DNA of 64,000 bases from Sporosarcina sp. (GTDB lineage Bacteria; Bacillota; Bacilli; Bacillales_A; Planococcaceae), in assembly GCA_026169375.1 (NCBI GenBank), contig JAPFCR010000001.1, forward strand, positions 38,454 to 102,453. Direction: 5' to 3'. The translations under genes were made by a program, and so were the position numbers. The notes below the pieces were generated by a model. The model did not search any database and was not told the origin of the DNA. It saw only the letters and a list, made by a program, of their open reading frames with translations. Of this stretch, positions 18,170 through 28,040 are shown in pieces (the stretch's first letter is position 1; the number at the start of each line of letters is the position of its first letter).

Positions 18170-18243
18170 ATTGATTTCCGTTCCCAGTTTGCGGTTTTTG
18201 TGAAGGGTAAGCACACTTTACACCGCTCAGATCGGAAATCAAT
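18170..18243. repeat. Short inverted-repeat element
   Basis: A 74-bp segment bounded by perfect 11-bp inverted repeats ATTGATTTCCG/CGGAAATCAAT. Its left end (TTGATTTCCGTTCC) matches the left end of the composite repeat at 11497 with one difference, suggesting an internally deleted or rearranged relative. The rest of 18128-18412 holds only an apparent -10 box and the AAGGAGG ribosome site for the next gene. Confidence 0.55.
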
Positions 18244-18412
18244 AGTTTTTCTAATGATCATAATGAAAATAAGACACAGGTCATATTTGAAGAAATAGTC
18301 ATTGTGTTAATTAGTATCCACGAAAACTTAACTTAATCATCTAATATATTACATATCATTTAAGAACCTTTTACGCTATACTAGAATAAATGGTTTTTTA
18401 AGGAGGTTTATT

Positions 18413-19072
18413 ATGCCAATTCCAACAGATTACAAAAAGCCGCAACGATTGACCGCTAAAGAAAATGCTTTCCAGCAAATTCAGCAATGGATTATTGATG
18501 GAACTTTACAACCTGCAGAAAAATTAAATGACAATGAATTAGCAAAGGCATTGGGTGTTAGTAGAACACCGGTAAGAGAATCTTTACAACTATTAGAAGT
18601 ACAAGGTTTTGTCGAGATGTTTCCTGGTAAAGCAACACAAGTAACAGAAGTGGAACAAGACGATATTCAACAACTCTTACCCCCCCTTGCGTCATTACAA
18701 GCATTATCTGCTGAATTAGCAACTCCTCATTTAACAGCTGAAACCATTCAGCTACTTGAACAAACAAATGAAGAATTTGCAACTGCGATCCATGAAAAAC
18801 GTTCTTTTGATGCCTTAAGAATCGATGAAGCCTTTCATAAAATTATTGGAGACACTGCTAATAATTCTTACGTCACTTCAATGGTTTCAAATTTACAAGC
18901 GCATGTGGGAAGACTGTTTTTTCATAACTCAATTGTGTTAACAGAGAAGTCTATTCAAGAACATCATAAAATTATTCAATTAATGAAAAACCAAGATGGA
19001 GAAGCCGCTTCTACTTTAATGCGCAAAAATTGGTTACGTGCTATAGAAGAATTTAAATCATTAAAAAACTGA
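18413..19072 (+). CDS. GntR-family (FadR/FCD subfamily) transcriptional regulator
   Basis: Cytoplasmic regulator of 219 residues. The N-terminal winged helix-turn-helix is marked by the family signature around residues 33-60 (LNDNELAKALGVSRTPVRES), and the C-terminal FCD effector domain holds the histidine-bearing helices (DEAFHKIIGD, HHKIIQLM) that bind metal and small organic acids. It starts at ATG with an ideal AAGGAGG site. It converges on the cstA-like gene, so that transporter is a possible but unproven target. Confidence 0.85.
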   Translation: MPIPTDYKKPQRLTAKENAFQQIQQWIIDGTLQPAEKLNDNELAKALGVSRTPVRESLQLLEVQGFVEMFPGKATQVTEVEQDDIQQLLPPLASLQALSAELATPHLTAETIQLLEQTNEEFATAIHEKRSFDALRIDEAFHKIIGDTANNSYVTSMVSNLQAHVGRLFFHNSIVLTEKSIQEHHKIIQLMKNQDGEAASTLMRKNWLRAIEEFKSLKN

Positions 19073-19101
19073 TTTCCTAATAGAAAGGAAATCAGTTTTT
19101 T
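19064..19101. terminator. Bidirectional terminator between the GntR gene and cstA
   Basis: AAAAAACTGATTTCCT and AGGAAATCAGTTTTTT form a long stem with flanking A/T runs between convergent genes. Confidence 0.85.
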
Positions 19102-19105
19102 AAAT

Positions 19106-20551
19106 TTAATTACTTGGTTCTACCAATACTTTTCTTACATTTACTTCACGGTGACGAATCATTTGTCGAACGTACATTAGAAACACAACCAATGTAACGA
19201 GTCCACCACCGATTAAAGAAAATGTATAATCTAAATTTAGCATTTCAGGTGCATATAAGAAGTATGTTGCGACAACACCTGTCATAAAGAGAGCCGGTAT
19301 CCCCGCGAGTACATGCGCATGTGCCCGCCCTTCTTTTAGTAAATAGGAGACAACTACCCACAACATAATTGTTGCCGAAAGTTGGTTTGTCCCTCCCACA
19401 TAACGCCATAAGAATGAATAATCAATTGTTGATAATAAAAACGCTGGAACACTTAGTACGACCGTTGCCATAATCACTGTCGCTTTTTTATCTGGATCAA
19501 ACCATTTTGACACGGAATCCATGACAATCATTCTTGAAGAACGTAATGCCGTATCCCCTGTCGTAACAGGTAAAATAATAACAGCTAGAAGTGCTAGTAC
19601 TCCACCAACTGTCCCGAGCATTGAAGAAGACATTTCATTAATGACTCCTGCTGGACCACCTGCTGCAAGAGCAGATTGCAATCCACCCGTTCCACCAAAA
19701 AATGTCATTCCTGCCGCCGCCCATACAAGTGCAATTACACCTTCTCCTATCATTGCACCATAGAAAACCTTACGCCCTTCCGATTCTTTCTTCATTGTTC
19801 TTGCAATAATTGGACTTTGTGTTGAATGAAACCCTGAAATCGCACCACATGAGATCGTCACCATAAGTAATGGCCAAATCGGCAATTCTTCAGGATGTAA
19901 ATTACTCATCGTTAAATTTGGAATTGAATAATTTCCAAAAATCAATACGCCTCCTATTGCAACAGCCATAAAAATAATAATCGCTCCGAAAACCGGGTAA
20001 ATCTTACCAATGATTTTATCAATTGGCAAAATTGCAGCAATAAAGAAGTAAGCAAAAATAATTACTATCGCTCCAAGAAATGATATTGGAGATATTTGCG
20101 CAATTAGCTCTGCTGGACCTGCTGTGAAAGCTGCTGTCACTAAAACCATTAAAACAAGTGAAATGATTACAATTGATTTTTGTGCAAACTTTCCCAAATA
20201 TTTCCCAACAATTTGTGGAAATTGTGCACCTTTATGCTTTAAAGATAACATGCCCGAGAAATAGTCATGCACACCACCTGCAAATATTGATCCTAATACA
20301 ATCCATATAAATGCGACAGGTCCATACAACGCACCCGCCACCGCTCCGAAAATCGGTCCCAATCCAGCAATATTTAATAACTGAATGAGCCATCCTTTCC
20401 ACCAACTCATTGGAACATAATCCATACCGTCATTTACAGTATACGCCGGCGTTTTACGCGAATCATCAATTTTAAACGCCTTTTCTATGACTTTCGAATA
20501 AACCGCGTATCCAGCAATTAGTAATACGATTGATCCTAAAAAAGTAGCCAT
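19106..20551 (-). CDS. cstA: CstA-family transporter (carbon starvation protein)
   Basis: Integral membrane protein of 481 residues with about a dozen or more hydrophobic segments. ATG 20551 follows a GGGGG ribosome site; upstream in-frame codons lack one. Family blocks are PMSWWKGWLIQLLNIAGLGPIFGAVAGALYG near the start, GGVHDYFSGMLSLKHKG and the FHSTQSPIIART region. CstA proteins move peptides or pyruvate during carbon limitation. The length fits the shorter Gram-positive form rather than the ~700-residue E. coli CstA. The substrate is not decidable here. Confidence 0.85.
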   Translation of the reverse strand: MATFLGSIVLLIAGYAVYSKVIEKAFKIDDSRKTPAYTVNDGMDYVPMSWWKGWLIQLLNIAGLGPIFGAVAGALYGPVAFIWIVLGSIFAGGVHDYFSGMLSLKHKGAQFPQIVGKYLGKFAQKSIVIISLVLMVLVTAAFTAGPAELIAQISPISFLGAIVIIFAYFFIAAILPIDKIIGKIYPVFGAIIIFMAVAIGGVLIFGNYSIPNLTMSNLHPEELPIWPLLMVTISCGAISGFHSTQSPIIARTMKKESEGRKVFYGAMIGEGVIALVWAAAGMTFFGGTGGLQSALAAGGPAGVINEMSSSMLGTVGGVLALLAVIILPVTTGDTALRSSRMIVMDSVSKWFDPDKKATVIMATVVLSVPAFLLSTIDYSFLWRYVGGTNQLSATIMLWVVVSYLLKEGRAHAHVLAGIPALFMTGVVATYFLYAPEMLNLDYTFSLIGGGLVTLVVFLMYVRQMIRHREVNVRKVLVEPSN

Positions 20552-20694
20552 TTGTCGACCCCCTACACTTTGAATATACTGATAATTATATATATTCAAA
20601 ACCACTTGTCAAATATTACAAAAAGAAAGATACAACTCGAGACATCCCCCCTCTCGAGCTGTTACCTCTCTTCTAACCTCTACATATGAATGAT

Positions 20695-22053
20695 TTATGA
20701 AGCATGTACAGTTGTAGCTGATTTAATTCGTACAATTACACTTGTTAGAATGATTGTAATCACAACAGGTAATAACCAACCAAGTCCATGACTATAGAGT
20801 GGTAGATGTTGTTCGTAAAGTGTAATAACCGGTTGTAGCCAATTGAAGTATGCGATTTCCAATGATTCACATAACGCTTTAAATCCATCTATCACACTTA
20901 CTATAAATGTAACAATGGTAGCTGATATATATACAAGTTGCGAATGATGAAATAATGGTGATGTAAAAGTTAGTAACATTAACACAATCGCAAGCGGGTA
21001 AATAAACATTAATAATGGAACTGAATACGTAATAATATTCGATAAGCCAAAATTAGCAACCACAAAACAAAATGTCGTAAAAATAGTTACAAATACTTTA
21101 TAGCTCACTTTTGGCAAAAGTGTATGGAAGTATTCCCCACATGCTATCATTAAGCCAATTGCTGTCGTTAAACAAGCTAGAATAATAACAATCCCTAATA
21201 ACACATATCCAAATGTACCGAAATAATGATACGCTGTTTGACTTAATACTTGTCCACCAGTATCAAGAAAACCTAACTTCTCAACACTCACTGCACCTAA
21301 ATAGGCAATCCCTACGTAAATCACAGCTAGGAAACTTGTTGCGACAATTCCACTTTTAGCCGTCGCTTTTAAAATACCTTGCTTACTTGTGATGCCCATC
21401 GCACGAATAACATTTATCACGATAATTCCAAAAACTAGTGAAGCCAGTGCATCCATCGTATTATACCCTTCTGTAAACCCCGTAAAAAAGGATCCTGATG
21501 CATAAGATATATTGGGAGCTTGGATTGTGCCTATAGGTTTAAAAATGACAACAAGTAATAACGCGATTAACAATACAATAATACTTGGCGATAAAACCTT
21601 CCCAACACGGTCTACTATCTTCGTTGGATTTAATGATAACCAAAGTGTAATACCAAAAAAGATAAATGTGAAAATCAGTGAAGCAACTTGAAGATTCCCT
21701 GCTCCAATAAATGGCGTCACTGCGATATCAAAAGCTACTGCACCCGTTCTTGGTGCTGCAAAAAATGGTCCAATTGTTAAATATAATAAAGAAGTAAAAA
21801 CAACCGCATAGATTGGATGAATCCGGCTTGCAAGTTGTTGCAAATTATTACTGCCTGAATAACCAATTGCAAGTATACCTAAAAATGGTAAACCGACTCC
21901 TGTAATTAAGAATCCAGTAATTGCTGGCCAAACATTTTCTCCTGCATATTGCCCAAGCTCAGCTGGAAAAATTAAATTCCCTGCACCGAAGAAAAGTGCA
22001 AATAACATAACGCCAATCATCATATAAGATGAAAAAGATATTTTTTTATCCAT
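20695..22053 (-). CDS. brnQ: Branched-chain amino acid carrier BrnQ
   Basis: LIVCS-family cation symporter for leucine, isoleucine and valine. 452 residues and about twelve hydrophobic segments are normal. The family N-terminus FALFFGAGNLIFPAELGQ is clear, as is ASLVFGIIVINVIRAMG in the middle. It lies downstream of no other gene on its strand. Its 279-base upstream region holds direct repeats of GCAATATATTAC and a weak CodY-box-like site, so nutrient control is possible. Confidence 0.92.
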   Translation of the reverse strand: MDKKISFSSYMMIGVMLFALFFGAGNLIFPAELGQYAGENVWPAITGFLITGVGLPFLGILAIGYSGSNNLQQLASRIHPIYAVVFTSLLYLTIGPFFAAPRTGAVAFDIAVTPFIGAGNLQVASLIFTFIFFGITLWLSLNPTKIVDRVGKVLSPSIIVLLIALLLVVIFKPIGTIQAPNISYASGSFFTGFTEGYNTMDALASLVFGIIVINVIRAMGITSKQGILKATAKSGIVATSFLAVIYVGIAYLGAVSVEKLGFLDTGGQVLSQTAYHYFGTFGYVLLGIVIILACLTTAIGLMIACGEYFHTLLPKVSYKVFVTIFTTFCFVVANFGLSNIITYSVPLLMFIYPLAIVLMLLTFTSPLFHHSQLVYISATIVTFIVSVIDGFKALCESLEIAYFNWLQPVITLYEQHLPLYSHGLGWLLPVVITIILTSVIVRIKSATTVHAS

Positions 22054-22085
22054 TTAAAACTCCTCCTAAAACATAAACAAAATAT

Positions 22086-22150
22086 GCAATATATTACTGT
22101 AATTAATCATACGCCTATTAAACGGAAAACGCAATATATTACAGAAAATT
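22086..22150 (-). promoter_or_regulatory. Direct repeats and CodY-like site upstream of brnQ
   Basis: The 12-mer GCAATATATTAC occurs twice, at 22086-22097 and 22131-22142, 45 bases apart. The second copy runs into AATTTTCTGTAATAT on the minus strand, which differs from the CodY consensus AATTTTCWGAAAATT at three positions. Regulation by CodY is established for brnQ in B. subtilis; here it is inference. Confidence 0.3.
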
Positions 22151-22296
22151 TCATCATTTTGACGAATAATACCGGAATATGTTTCATTTTATTGTTAATT
22201 GAATAATCCAAATGCTATGCGAGCATATTAAAAATACCATTAGTATGTAAATTAAGCTTAATTTTAGTGTGTTTTAGAGGTTAATGGTCATAGCAA

Positions 22297-22335
22297 TAAA
22301 AAATCAGTGAGGCGAATAACCTCACTGATTTTTTA
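22297..22335 (-). terminator. Terminator overlapping the end of sbcC
   Basis: AAAAATCAGTGAGG/CCTCACTGATTTTT stem with T/A runs on either side; the stem includes the sbcC stop codon region. Confidence 0.8.
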
Positions 22336-25300
22336 TTTAAGTATAAAAGAAGTACTGCTATAACCTTCTTTTTCTTTTTTTACTTCTAAAATTGCAGGGA
22401 GCGCGGCTTTCAATTCTTCTACGTGAGAAATTACCCCAATCATTCGCCCTGCTTTTTGTAAATCGATTAATGTGTCAATTGCTTTTGCTAATGATTCTTC
22501 ATCTAATGTACCAAAGCCCTCATCAATAAACATCGTATCAATGGAAACAGCACCTTGGAAACTTTGAATAATGTCCGCCATACCTAACGCTAAACAAAGT
22601 GCCGCATTAAACTTTTCTCCGCCTGATAATGTTTTGACATCGCGCGTCTGTCCTGTATACGCATCGTAAACATCTAAGCCTAACCCACTTTGACGTCCAC
22701 GAACTTCCTGACGATCACTACGCATTAACTCAAATTGACCATTTGACATTTCACGTAAACGCACATTCGCTGATTGTATCATTTGTTCTAAATATTCAAT
22801 TTGAATATAACGCTCAAATGATAGTTTCATATGATTTTGTCCGCGAATGCTATTATATAAGTCTTCAACCTTACTAAATTTCTGTTCTACTTTTCTAATT
22901 TTTTCTGTGAGTCGTGTTAATTGGTTGCTTAACTTTTGAACGGTCTCATAAATATTTCTTGATTGATTTAATGCTTGAAGAGCTTGTTCGTATGCCGCCT
23001 TCAATTCAATTAATTGCTCTTCAAATTGCGGTAGGTTTGACTTTTCTTTTCCTTCTAATAAGGTTGTTAAACTCTTTACATCTTCACGGATTGAGTAATA
23101 ATGCTGTTTGAATGCTTCAATTTTAGCACGTAAAGCTTCACGGTCCACTTCATTCATTTTCGCTGCTTCATATGCTTCGATTGTTTCAAACATTGATTTT
23201 TTTAATGCTTCATTAAATCGATTTTCCGCTTGTTCTTTTTTTCCGCGAACATCTGCTACTGATGCTTGTGCATGTTCTTGGTTCGAAGTCGATGTCGTTA
23301 ATAATTCACGACTTTCTTCTACTTGTTTTTGAATTTTTTTCCATGCATACTCCATTTCATTCTTCTGCTGTTCGACATCTTTAATTCTTTGCTCAAGCAT
23401 TGGTAACTCCATCAAATCTTTTGGAACTGTTTCGATAATTTGTTGGATTAATGCTTCAACTGTTTGAATGGATGCTTTCGTTTCAAAAACAATCTTTTCA
23501 ACGGTTGATTTTTGTTCAGTTAAGCTCGTTACTTTGTTTGTTTGAGTTGCTAAGTCTTTTTTATTTTCTACAAGTTTTTCTCGCGTGTGACGCAGCGCAG
23601 TCACTTTCTCCGCGACTGCTTTTTGTTCTTGTAGCGCTTGCTCTTTTTCATCCTCAATCTTTGTTAAATCAATTTTTGCATTCTTAACAATTTCTGCCTT
23701 TTCTTTTAATTGTGTTATGGCATTTTGCGTCTGTGCAACAGTCATCCGGTATTCACTTTCAATTTGTGTTAAACGATTCTTTTCTTGATCTAATTGTGCT
23801 TGAGAGATTTTCGTATTCGCTTCATGCGCTTTATTCGGATGCTCAACACTTCCACAAACTGGACAAGCCTCTCCGTCATGAAGTTCAGCTGCCAAAACAG
23901 AAGCCTCTCCTTGAATCCATTCACTTGTGATTTGGTCGTATGCAGTTTGAGCTTCTTTATAGCGTTGTTCCTGTTGTTGCTCTGTTACTTGATACGTCTC
24001 TGTTTGTTTTTGGTACGTTATATATTCATCGATCAGTTTACATTTTTCATTAAGCGCAGTAAGTAAATCCATTTGTTCATCTAAAGAAAGGATTGCTTGT
24101 TCTTTTTCTTCAATTTCCTTCGTAAGCTTTTGGACTCGGTTACTCTCTTCTTCCAATTGCGTTGTTAAAGAAGTTAATTGCGCTTCATTCGATACATTTT
24201 CTTTATTTAATTTTGTTAACTCAACTTTTTTTGTCGTTAAATCTTTAACTTTCGGAAGAGCATCTTGTAAACGAATGAGCTGTTCTTTCAATTCTTCAAG
24301 TTTCGGTTGATTTTCTTCTTCTTTTTTAAATTGTGCATGTACTTTTTCTAATTGTTCTTTCGCGACTACAAGACGACTTGTTGCTGTTTCTAATGTTTTC
24401 TCTTTAGCTGTATATTCCTTTTGTAGTTCTTTTAACTGGAATTCTATTTGTTCAACATTCATTGACTTCTCTGCACGTTCAAGCTGTTTAGATTGTTGTT
24501 CTAAGTGAGGGATTTGGTCAGTTAATTCTTTAAATTTACTTTGTTTTTGTTCTAATTCTACAAAACGTTCATTCATCGATTTCGCTTGATGATAAGCTTC
24601 AACCATTTTAGTGTGCTGATCGTATGATTCTTGATAACGCTTTTGATCTGCTGCAATTTTTTGTTCGTAAAATAATTGTTCTTCTTCTAGTCCAGCAATA
24701 ACCTGTTCAGTATTATAATATTCATTTGAAAGAATAGTAAAAACAGTCGATTCACGCGCTGGTAAAGACGTTGCGACTTGTTCAATGATAGACTTTTCTT
24801 GTTGTTTTTCATAATTCAATGCTGTCTGCGCTTCATCTCTTTGCTGTTTAAGCTTTGTAACAATCGTTCGGTATTGGTCAGTTTTAAAAATTTTACGCAT
24901 AATGAGTTCTTTATTTTCTGTATCAGAAGTTAAAAACTTTCGGAATTCACCTTGTGGCAACATCACAATTTGATTAAATTGCTCTAAGGTAAAGCCTATT
25001 AATTGTTCTATCTTAGGATTAATTTCACTGACAATTTGCCGATCGACAACAGCAACTTCTCCTTGTTCCGTCAGTTCGTAAAAGGTACTATTTGCCAATG
25101 TTTCCGATTTGTTGCCTTCTTTTATATACGGAATTTGGCGCATAATCCGGTATGTACGATCTTTAATTTCAAATGTGAGCTCTACTTCCGTTTGAACATC
25201 GTTTTCTGCAAAGTGACTGCGAAGCGCACGTATATCTGTACGATCTTCCCCACTCGCATGTCCGTAAAGTGCGAAACAAATGCCATCAAAAATCGTCGTT

Positions 25301-25422
25301 TTTCCTGAACCAGTGGCACCAGATATAACAAATAATAAATTGTCTTCTAGCTCACGAAAATCAATGACTTCTGTACCTTTATACGGTCCGAATGCGGTCA
25401 TTTTAAGTGTAATCGGTCTCAT
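22333..25422 (-). CDS. sbcC: SbcC nuclease complex ATPase subunit
   Basis: SMC-like ATPase of the SbcCD (Rad50-Mre11-type) complex, which opens hairpins and processes DNA ends. Walker A GATGSGKT is at residues 35-42. Two very long glutamine/lysine/glutamate-rich coiled coils flank a zinc-hook CPVCG at about residue 520. The C-terminal ATPase half has signature TLSGGEKFNAAL and Walker B MFIDEGFGTLD. 1029 residues is normal for Firmicutes. It begins 2 bases after the end of sbcD, on the same transcript. Confidence 0.96.
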   Translation of the reverse strand: MRPITLKMTAFGPYKGTEVIDFRELEDNLLFVISGATGSGKTTIFDGICFALYGHASGEDRTDIRALRSHFAENDVQTEVELTFEIKDRTYRIMRQIPYIKEGNKSETLANSTFYELTEQGEVAVVDRQIVSEINPKIEQLIGFTLEQFNQIVMLPQGEFRKFLTSDTENKELIMRKIFKTDQYRTIVTKLKQQRDEAQTALNYEKQQEKSIIEQVATSLPARESTVFTILSNEYYNTEQVIAGLEEEQLFYEQKIAADQKRYQESYDQHTKMVEAYHQAKSMNERFVELEQKQSKFKELTDQIPHLEQQSKQLERAEKSMNVEQIEFQLKELQKEYTAKEKTLETATSRLVVAKEQLEKVHAQFKKEEENQPKLEELKEQLIRLQDALPKVKDLTTKKVELTKLNKENVSNEAQLTSLTTQLEEESNRVQKLTKEIEEKEQAILSLDEQMDLLTALNEKCKLIDEYITYQKQTETYQVTEQQQEQRYKEAQTAYDQITSEWIQGEASVLAAELHDGEACPVCGSVEHPNKAHEANTKISQAQLDQEKNRLTQIESEYRMTVAQTQNAITQLKEKAEIVKNAKIDLTKIEDEKEQALQEQKAVAEKVTALRHTREKLVENKKDLATQTNKVTSLTEQKSTVEKIVFETKASIQTVEALIQQIIETVPKDLMELPMLEQRIKDVEQQKNEMEYAWKKIQKQVEESRELLTTSTSNQEHAQASVADVRGKKEQAENRFNEALKKSMFETIEAYEAAKMNEVDREALRAKIEAFKQHYYSIREDVKSLTTLLEGKEKSNLPQFEEQLIELKAAYEQALQALNQSRNIYETVQKLSNQLTRLTEKIRKVEQKFSKVEDLYNSIRGQNHMKLSFERYIQIEYLEQMIQSANVRLREMSNGQFELMRSDRQEVRGRQSGLGLDVYDAYTGQTRDVKTLSGGEKFNAALCLALGMADIIQSFQGAVSIDTMFIDEGFGTLDEESLAKAIDTLIDLQKAGRMIGVISHVEELKAALPAILEVKKEKEGYSSTSFILK

Positions 25423-25424
25423 CG

Positions 25425-26576
25425 TTACGCCTCCTCCTTATGGATCACTTCATGGAGCACTTCTTCAAAAAGGCTTTTCGTTTCTTCGTCCGCTTTTTCG
25501 CCTTTCATCTCTTCATAAAATGATTCAAATAGTTCCAGATCGGTTAATTGACTTCGTGATTGTGTATCACCTGTCATTGTTTTTGATTCAGTAAAGAAAA
25601 TTTTCCGCTCAACATGCATCGCATTCGGGTAAATGGCTCGTACTTTTTCCATTGGATGCATCACGGGTGTTTTATCAAGTAGTTTTACAAATACATAATC
25701 TTCACTTGGTTCATGCGTATTAATTTCATCCATCGTTGCTTCAATTGTTCGCATATCTTTCCTTGGAATTAATGTACGTTTTTCTACATCAACTTGTCCT
25801 TCCCCATCAAGCGTTACAATATAAAATCCTTTCTCATGTTGTTCTTCTGAAATTGAATATTTTAAAGGAGATCCCGCGTAACGAATTTTTTCATCTCGTA
25901 CATAATGTGCTCTATGTAAATGTCCAAGTGCCGTATAATGAAAATCATCAAATAAACGAGCCGCCACATACTCCGCCCCGCCTATTGCGATTGGTCGTTC
26001 TGAATCACTCGTATTGTCTTCACTTTCTCCGTGTGGTGTCACAAAAGCATGTCCAACAAATACATGTCTTGCGTTTTCGTCTTTCTGTTCATGAATCACT
26101 TCTGTAATTTTCGTCATCGCGTCATGATGATTTTTAATGTGCTCATCGTCATGAAGATTACGCACAATCGACGGATCTGCAAATGGAACTAAATGAAAAT
26201 GAACTTCCCCGAATTCATCATTTAACACAACCGGTACAATTTCTTTTGTCATTTGACCTGCAATATAAAACCCATTTTCACGCATAAACTCACTACCAAA
26301 CTGAAGCCTACCTGGACTATCATGGTTTCCTGCAATTGCTAGAACGGGAACCTCAAAATCGACAACAATTTTTTTAAGTACTTTGTCAAAAAGCGCTACC
26401 GCGTCCGTCGGTGGGACTGCTCGGTCATATAAATCGCCTGCTATAATAATTGCGTCAGGTTTTTCTTGTTCAATCGCTCCGTAAAATTGTTCCAATACAT
26501 AGTCTTGCTCTTCCGTCATATAAACACCTTGCACAAGTTTTCCTAAATGCCAATCGGCTGTATGAAAAATTTTCAA
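25425..26576 (-). CDS. sbcD: SbcD nuclease subunit
   Basis: Mre11-type metallophosphoesterase, the nuclease partner of SbcC. Metal-binding motifs appear in order: DWHLGK at residues 8-13, GDLYDR at 47-52, GNHDS at 83-87, GHAFVTPHG near 175 and GHLHRAHY in the middle. 383 residues is standard. It is the first gene of the sbcDC operon, whose stop lies 2 bases from the sbcC start. Confidence 0.95.
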   Translation of the reverse strand: MKIFHTADWHLGKLVQGVYMTEEQDYVLEQFYGAIEQEKPDAIIIAGDLYDRAVPPTDAVALFDKVLKKIVVDFEVPVLAIAGNHDSPGRLQFGSEFMRENGFYIAGQMTKEIVPVVLNDEFGEVHFHLVPFADPSIVRNLHDDEHIKNHHDAMTKITEVIHEQKDENARHVFVGHAFVTPHGESEDNTSDSERPIAIGGAEYVAARLFDDFHYTALGHLHRAHYVRDEKIRYAGSPLKYSISEEQHEKGFYIVTLDGEGQVDVEKRTLIPRKDMRTIEATMDEINTHEPSEDYVFVKLLDKTPVMHPMEKVRAIYPNAMHVERKIFFTESKTMTGDTQSRSQLTDLELFESFYEEMKGEKADEETKSLFEEVLHEVIHKEEA

Positions 26577-26752
26577 ATTAATCTACCCCCTCATTTATCT
26601 CTTACTTATTATTTTACAGGAAGTAGTTGTTAAATAGAAAGGTTTCCCGTTTTGGTATGTGTCAAGTTATTCTCGATGACCTAGAATTAAGTGAAAGTCC
26701 GGAAAAAATTATAAACGTTAAGGAAATACCTTTACTTATATACAAATGAACA

Positions 26753-26796
26753 GCATAAAGAAAAGCAATGCTTAATCTATGCTTGTCTTTATGCTG
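26753..26796 (-). terminator. Hairpin downstream of the dehydratase gene
   Basis: CAGCATAAAGA(C)AAGCA pairs with TGCTTTTCTTTATGCTG, a 17-bp stem with one mismatch. It is 9 bases beyond the dehydratase stop on the minus strand; the T-run is stronger on the plus side. Confidence 0.6.
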
Positions 26797-26804
26797 GAAT
26801 TTTT

Positions 26805-27758
26805 TCACATCGTATTTCCAATATATTGATGAATTTTGCCCAGGTCTACGTTTCCACCAGAGATGACTGTTACGATATTTTTATCTTGAACGTTTAGTTT
26901 ATTGAACATCGCTGCTGCTATTGTTGTGGCGCTTGATGGTTCAATTAGTTGTTTCATACGTTCCATCACGAAACTGAAAGCTTGGCGAATTTCTTCTTCG
27001 CTTACTAGTACTAAATCATCCAGATATTTCATAAGTACCGGAAAGGTTAGATCACCCGGTTGGCTTGTTCTTAATCCATCTGCAATAGTTGTAGCAGGAA
27101 ATGCGGTGATTTTCTTATTTTGTAAAGATAGATATGTATCTTTAGCTGAGTAAGGCTCCACACCAATCACTTTTATTTTCGGATTTGTTTCTTTTATTGC
27201 CGTCAAAATTCCAGAGATAAGTCCCCCTCCGCCAATAGGCACAATGATTGCATCGATATTTTCAACCTGATTTAAAATTTCTAACCCAACCGTACCTTGG
27301 CCTGCCATAACAAATGGGTCGTCATATGGCGGAATGTATACGCCATTTTCTTTGTTAGCAATCGCCTGTGCCCTCGGTAATCGCTCTTTAGAAGTGGTTC
27401 CGCACACTTCCACTTTGCCATTGTAAGCTCGAATGGCATTCACCTTACATGCACTAACATTTTCAGGTACTACAATTGTTGCTGGAATTCCATAGTTATT
27501 AGCAACATAGGATACCGCTTGACCATGGTTACCTGATGATGCTGTTGTCACATACTTCCCACCATTTTCAACTGCATTGATCACTTTATTACTCGCTCCG
27601 CGTATTTTAAATGAGCCTGTTTTTTGTAAATGCTCGGATTTTAAAAATAGATGATTCCCACATAGTTTTGAAAGTTGCCCTGATTGTAAAATCGGTGTTA
27701 CATGTGCGATATGGCGAATCCGTTCCTCGGCGTCTTGAACATCTTTTAAAGTAATCAT
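26805..27758 (-). CDS. Threonine/serine dehydratase, PLP-dependent
   Basis: Fold-type II PLP enzyme of 317 residues. The PLP lysine is K51 in SFKIRGASNK; the phosphate-binding and substrate loops are SSGNHGQ (74-80) and PIGGGGLISG near 178. There is no C-terminal ACT regulatory domain, so it is the short catabolic TdcB/serine-racemase-like form rather than biosynthetic IlvA. It converts threonine or serine to the 2-oxoacid plus ammonia; exact preference (including hydroxyectoine-type EutB roles) cannot be decided. Monocistronic. Confidence 0.85.
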   Translation of the reverse strand: MITLKDVQDAEERIRHIAHVTPILQSGQLSKLCGNHLFLKSEHLQKTGSFKIRGASNKVINAVENGGKYVTTASSGNHGQAVSYVANNYGIPATIVVPENVSACKVNAIRAYNGKVEVCGTTSKERLPRAQAIANKENGVYIPPYDDPFVMAGQGTVGLEILNQVENIDAIIVPIGGGGLISGILTAIKETNPKIKVIGVEPYSAKDTYLSLQNKKITAFPATTIADGLRTSQPGDLTFPVLMKYLDDLVLVSEEEIRQAFSFVMERMKQLIEPSSATTIAAAMFNKLNVQDKNIVTVISGGNVDLGKIHQYIGNTM

Positions 27759-27868
27759 ATGATTCTACCTCTCCTATCTCATTTACTTAGCTTCTTTCTT
27801 CCATTAAATAGCTCTATTACAGTCGCAATAATTTCTTATCCTTTATACATTTTAGATGGAAATTCAAT

Positions 27869-27883
27869 TCCTTTCAGAAAATT
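27869..27883 (-). promoter_or_regulatory. CodY-box-like sequence upstream of the dehydratase
   Basis: The minus strand reads AATTTTCTGAAAGGA, matching the first 12 of 15 positions of the CodY consensus. It lies about 110 bases upstream of the start codon. Three terminal mismatches make this tentative. Confidence 0.3.
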
Positions 27884-28040
27884 GAATAATTTAAAAACCA
27901 TATAGGTATATCTTAACATGTATATTTCTTTTTGAAAGTGATGATTAAACAACCTATCACCCTTTATTTATCCTTTCAAACCTAGCTTTCTTTCATGTTA
28001 GTATGTAAGAAGACTATATAAGAAAGAAAAAGGTGAGGAA

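Noticed and set aside
22914..25594. Several long plus-strand ORFs opposite sbcC and sbcD
   Set aside because: They mirror coiled-coil codon bias of sbcC on the other strand and have no ribosome sites.
26657..26749. Small 30-codon ORF on the plus strand between the dehydratase and sbcD (starts MCQVILDDLE)
   Set aside because: It looks somewhat like the start of CooT-type small proteins, but there is no ribosome site at proper spacing and the frame ends early; too weak to call as a gene or pseudogene.
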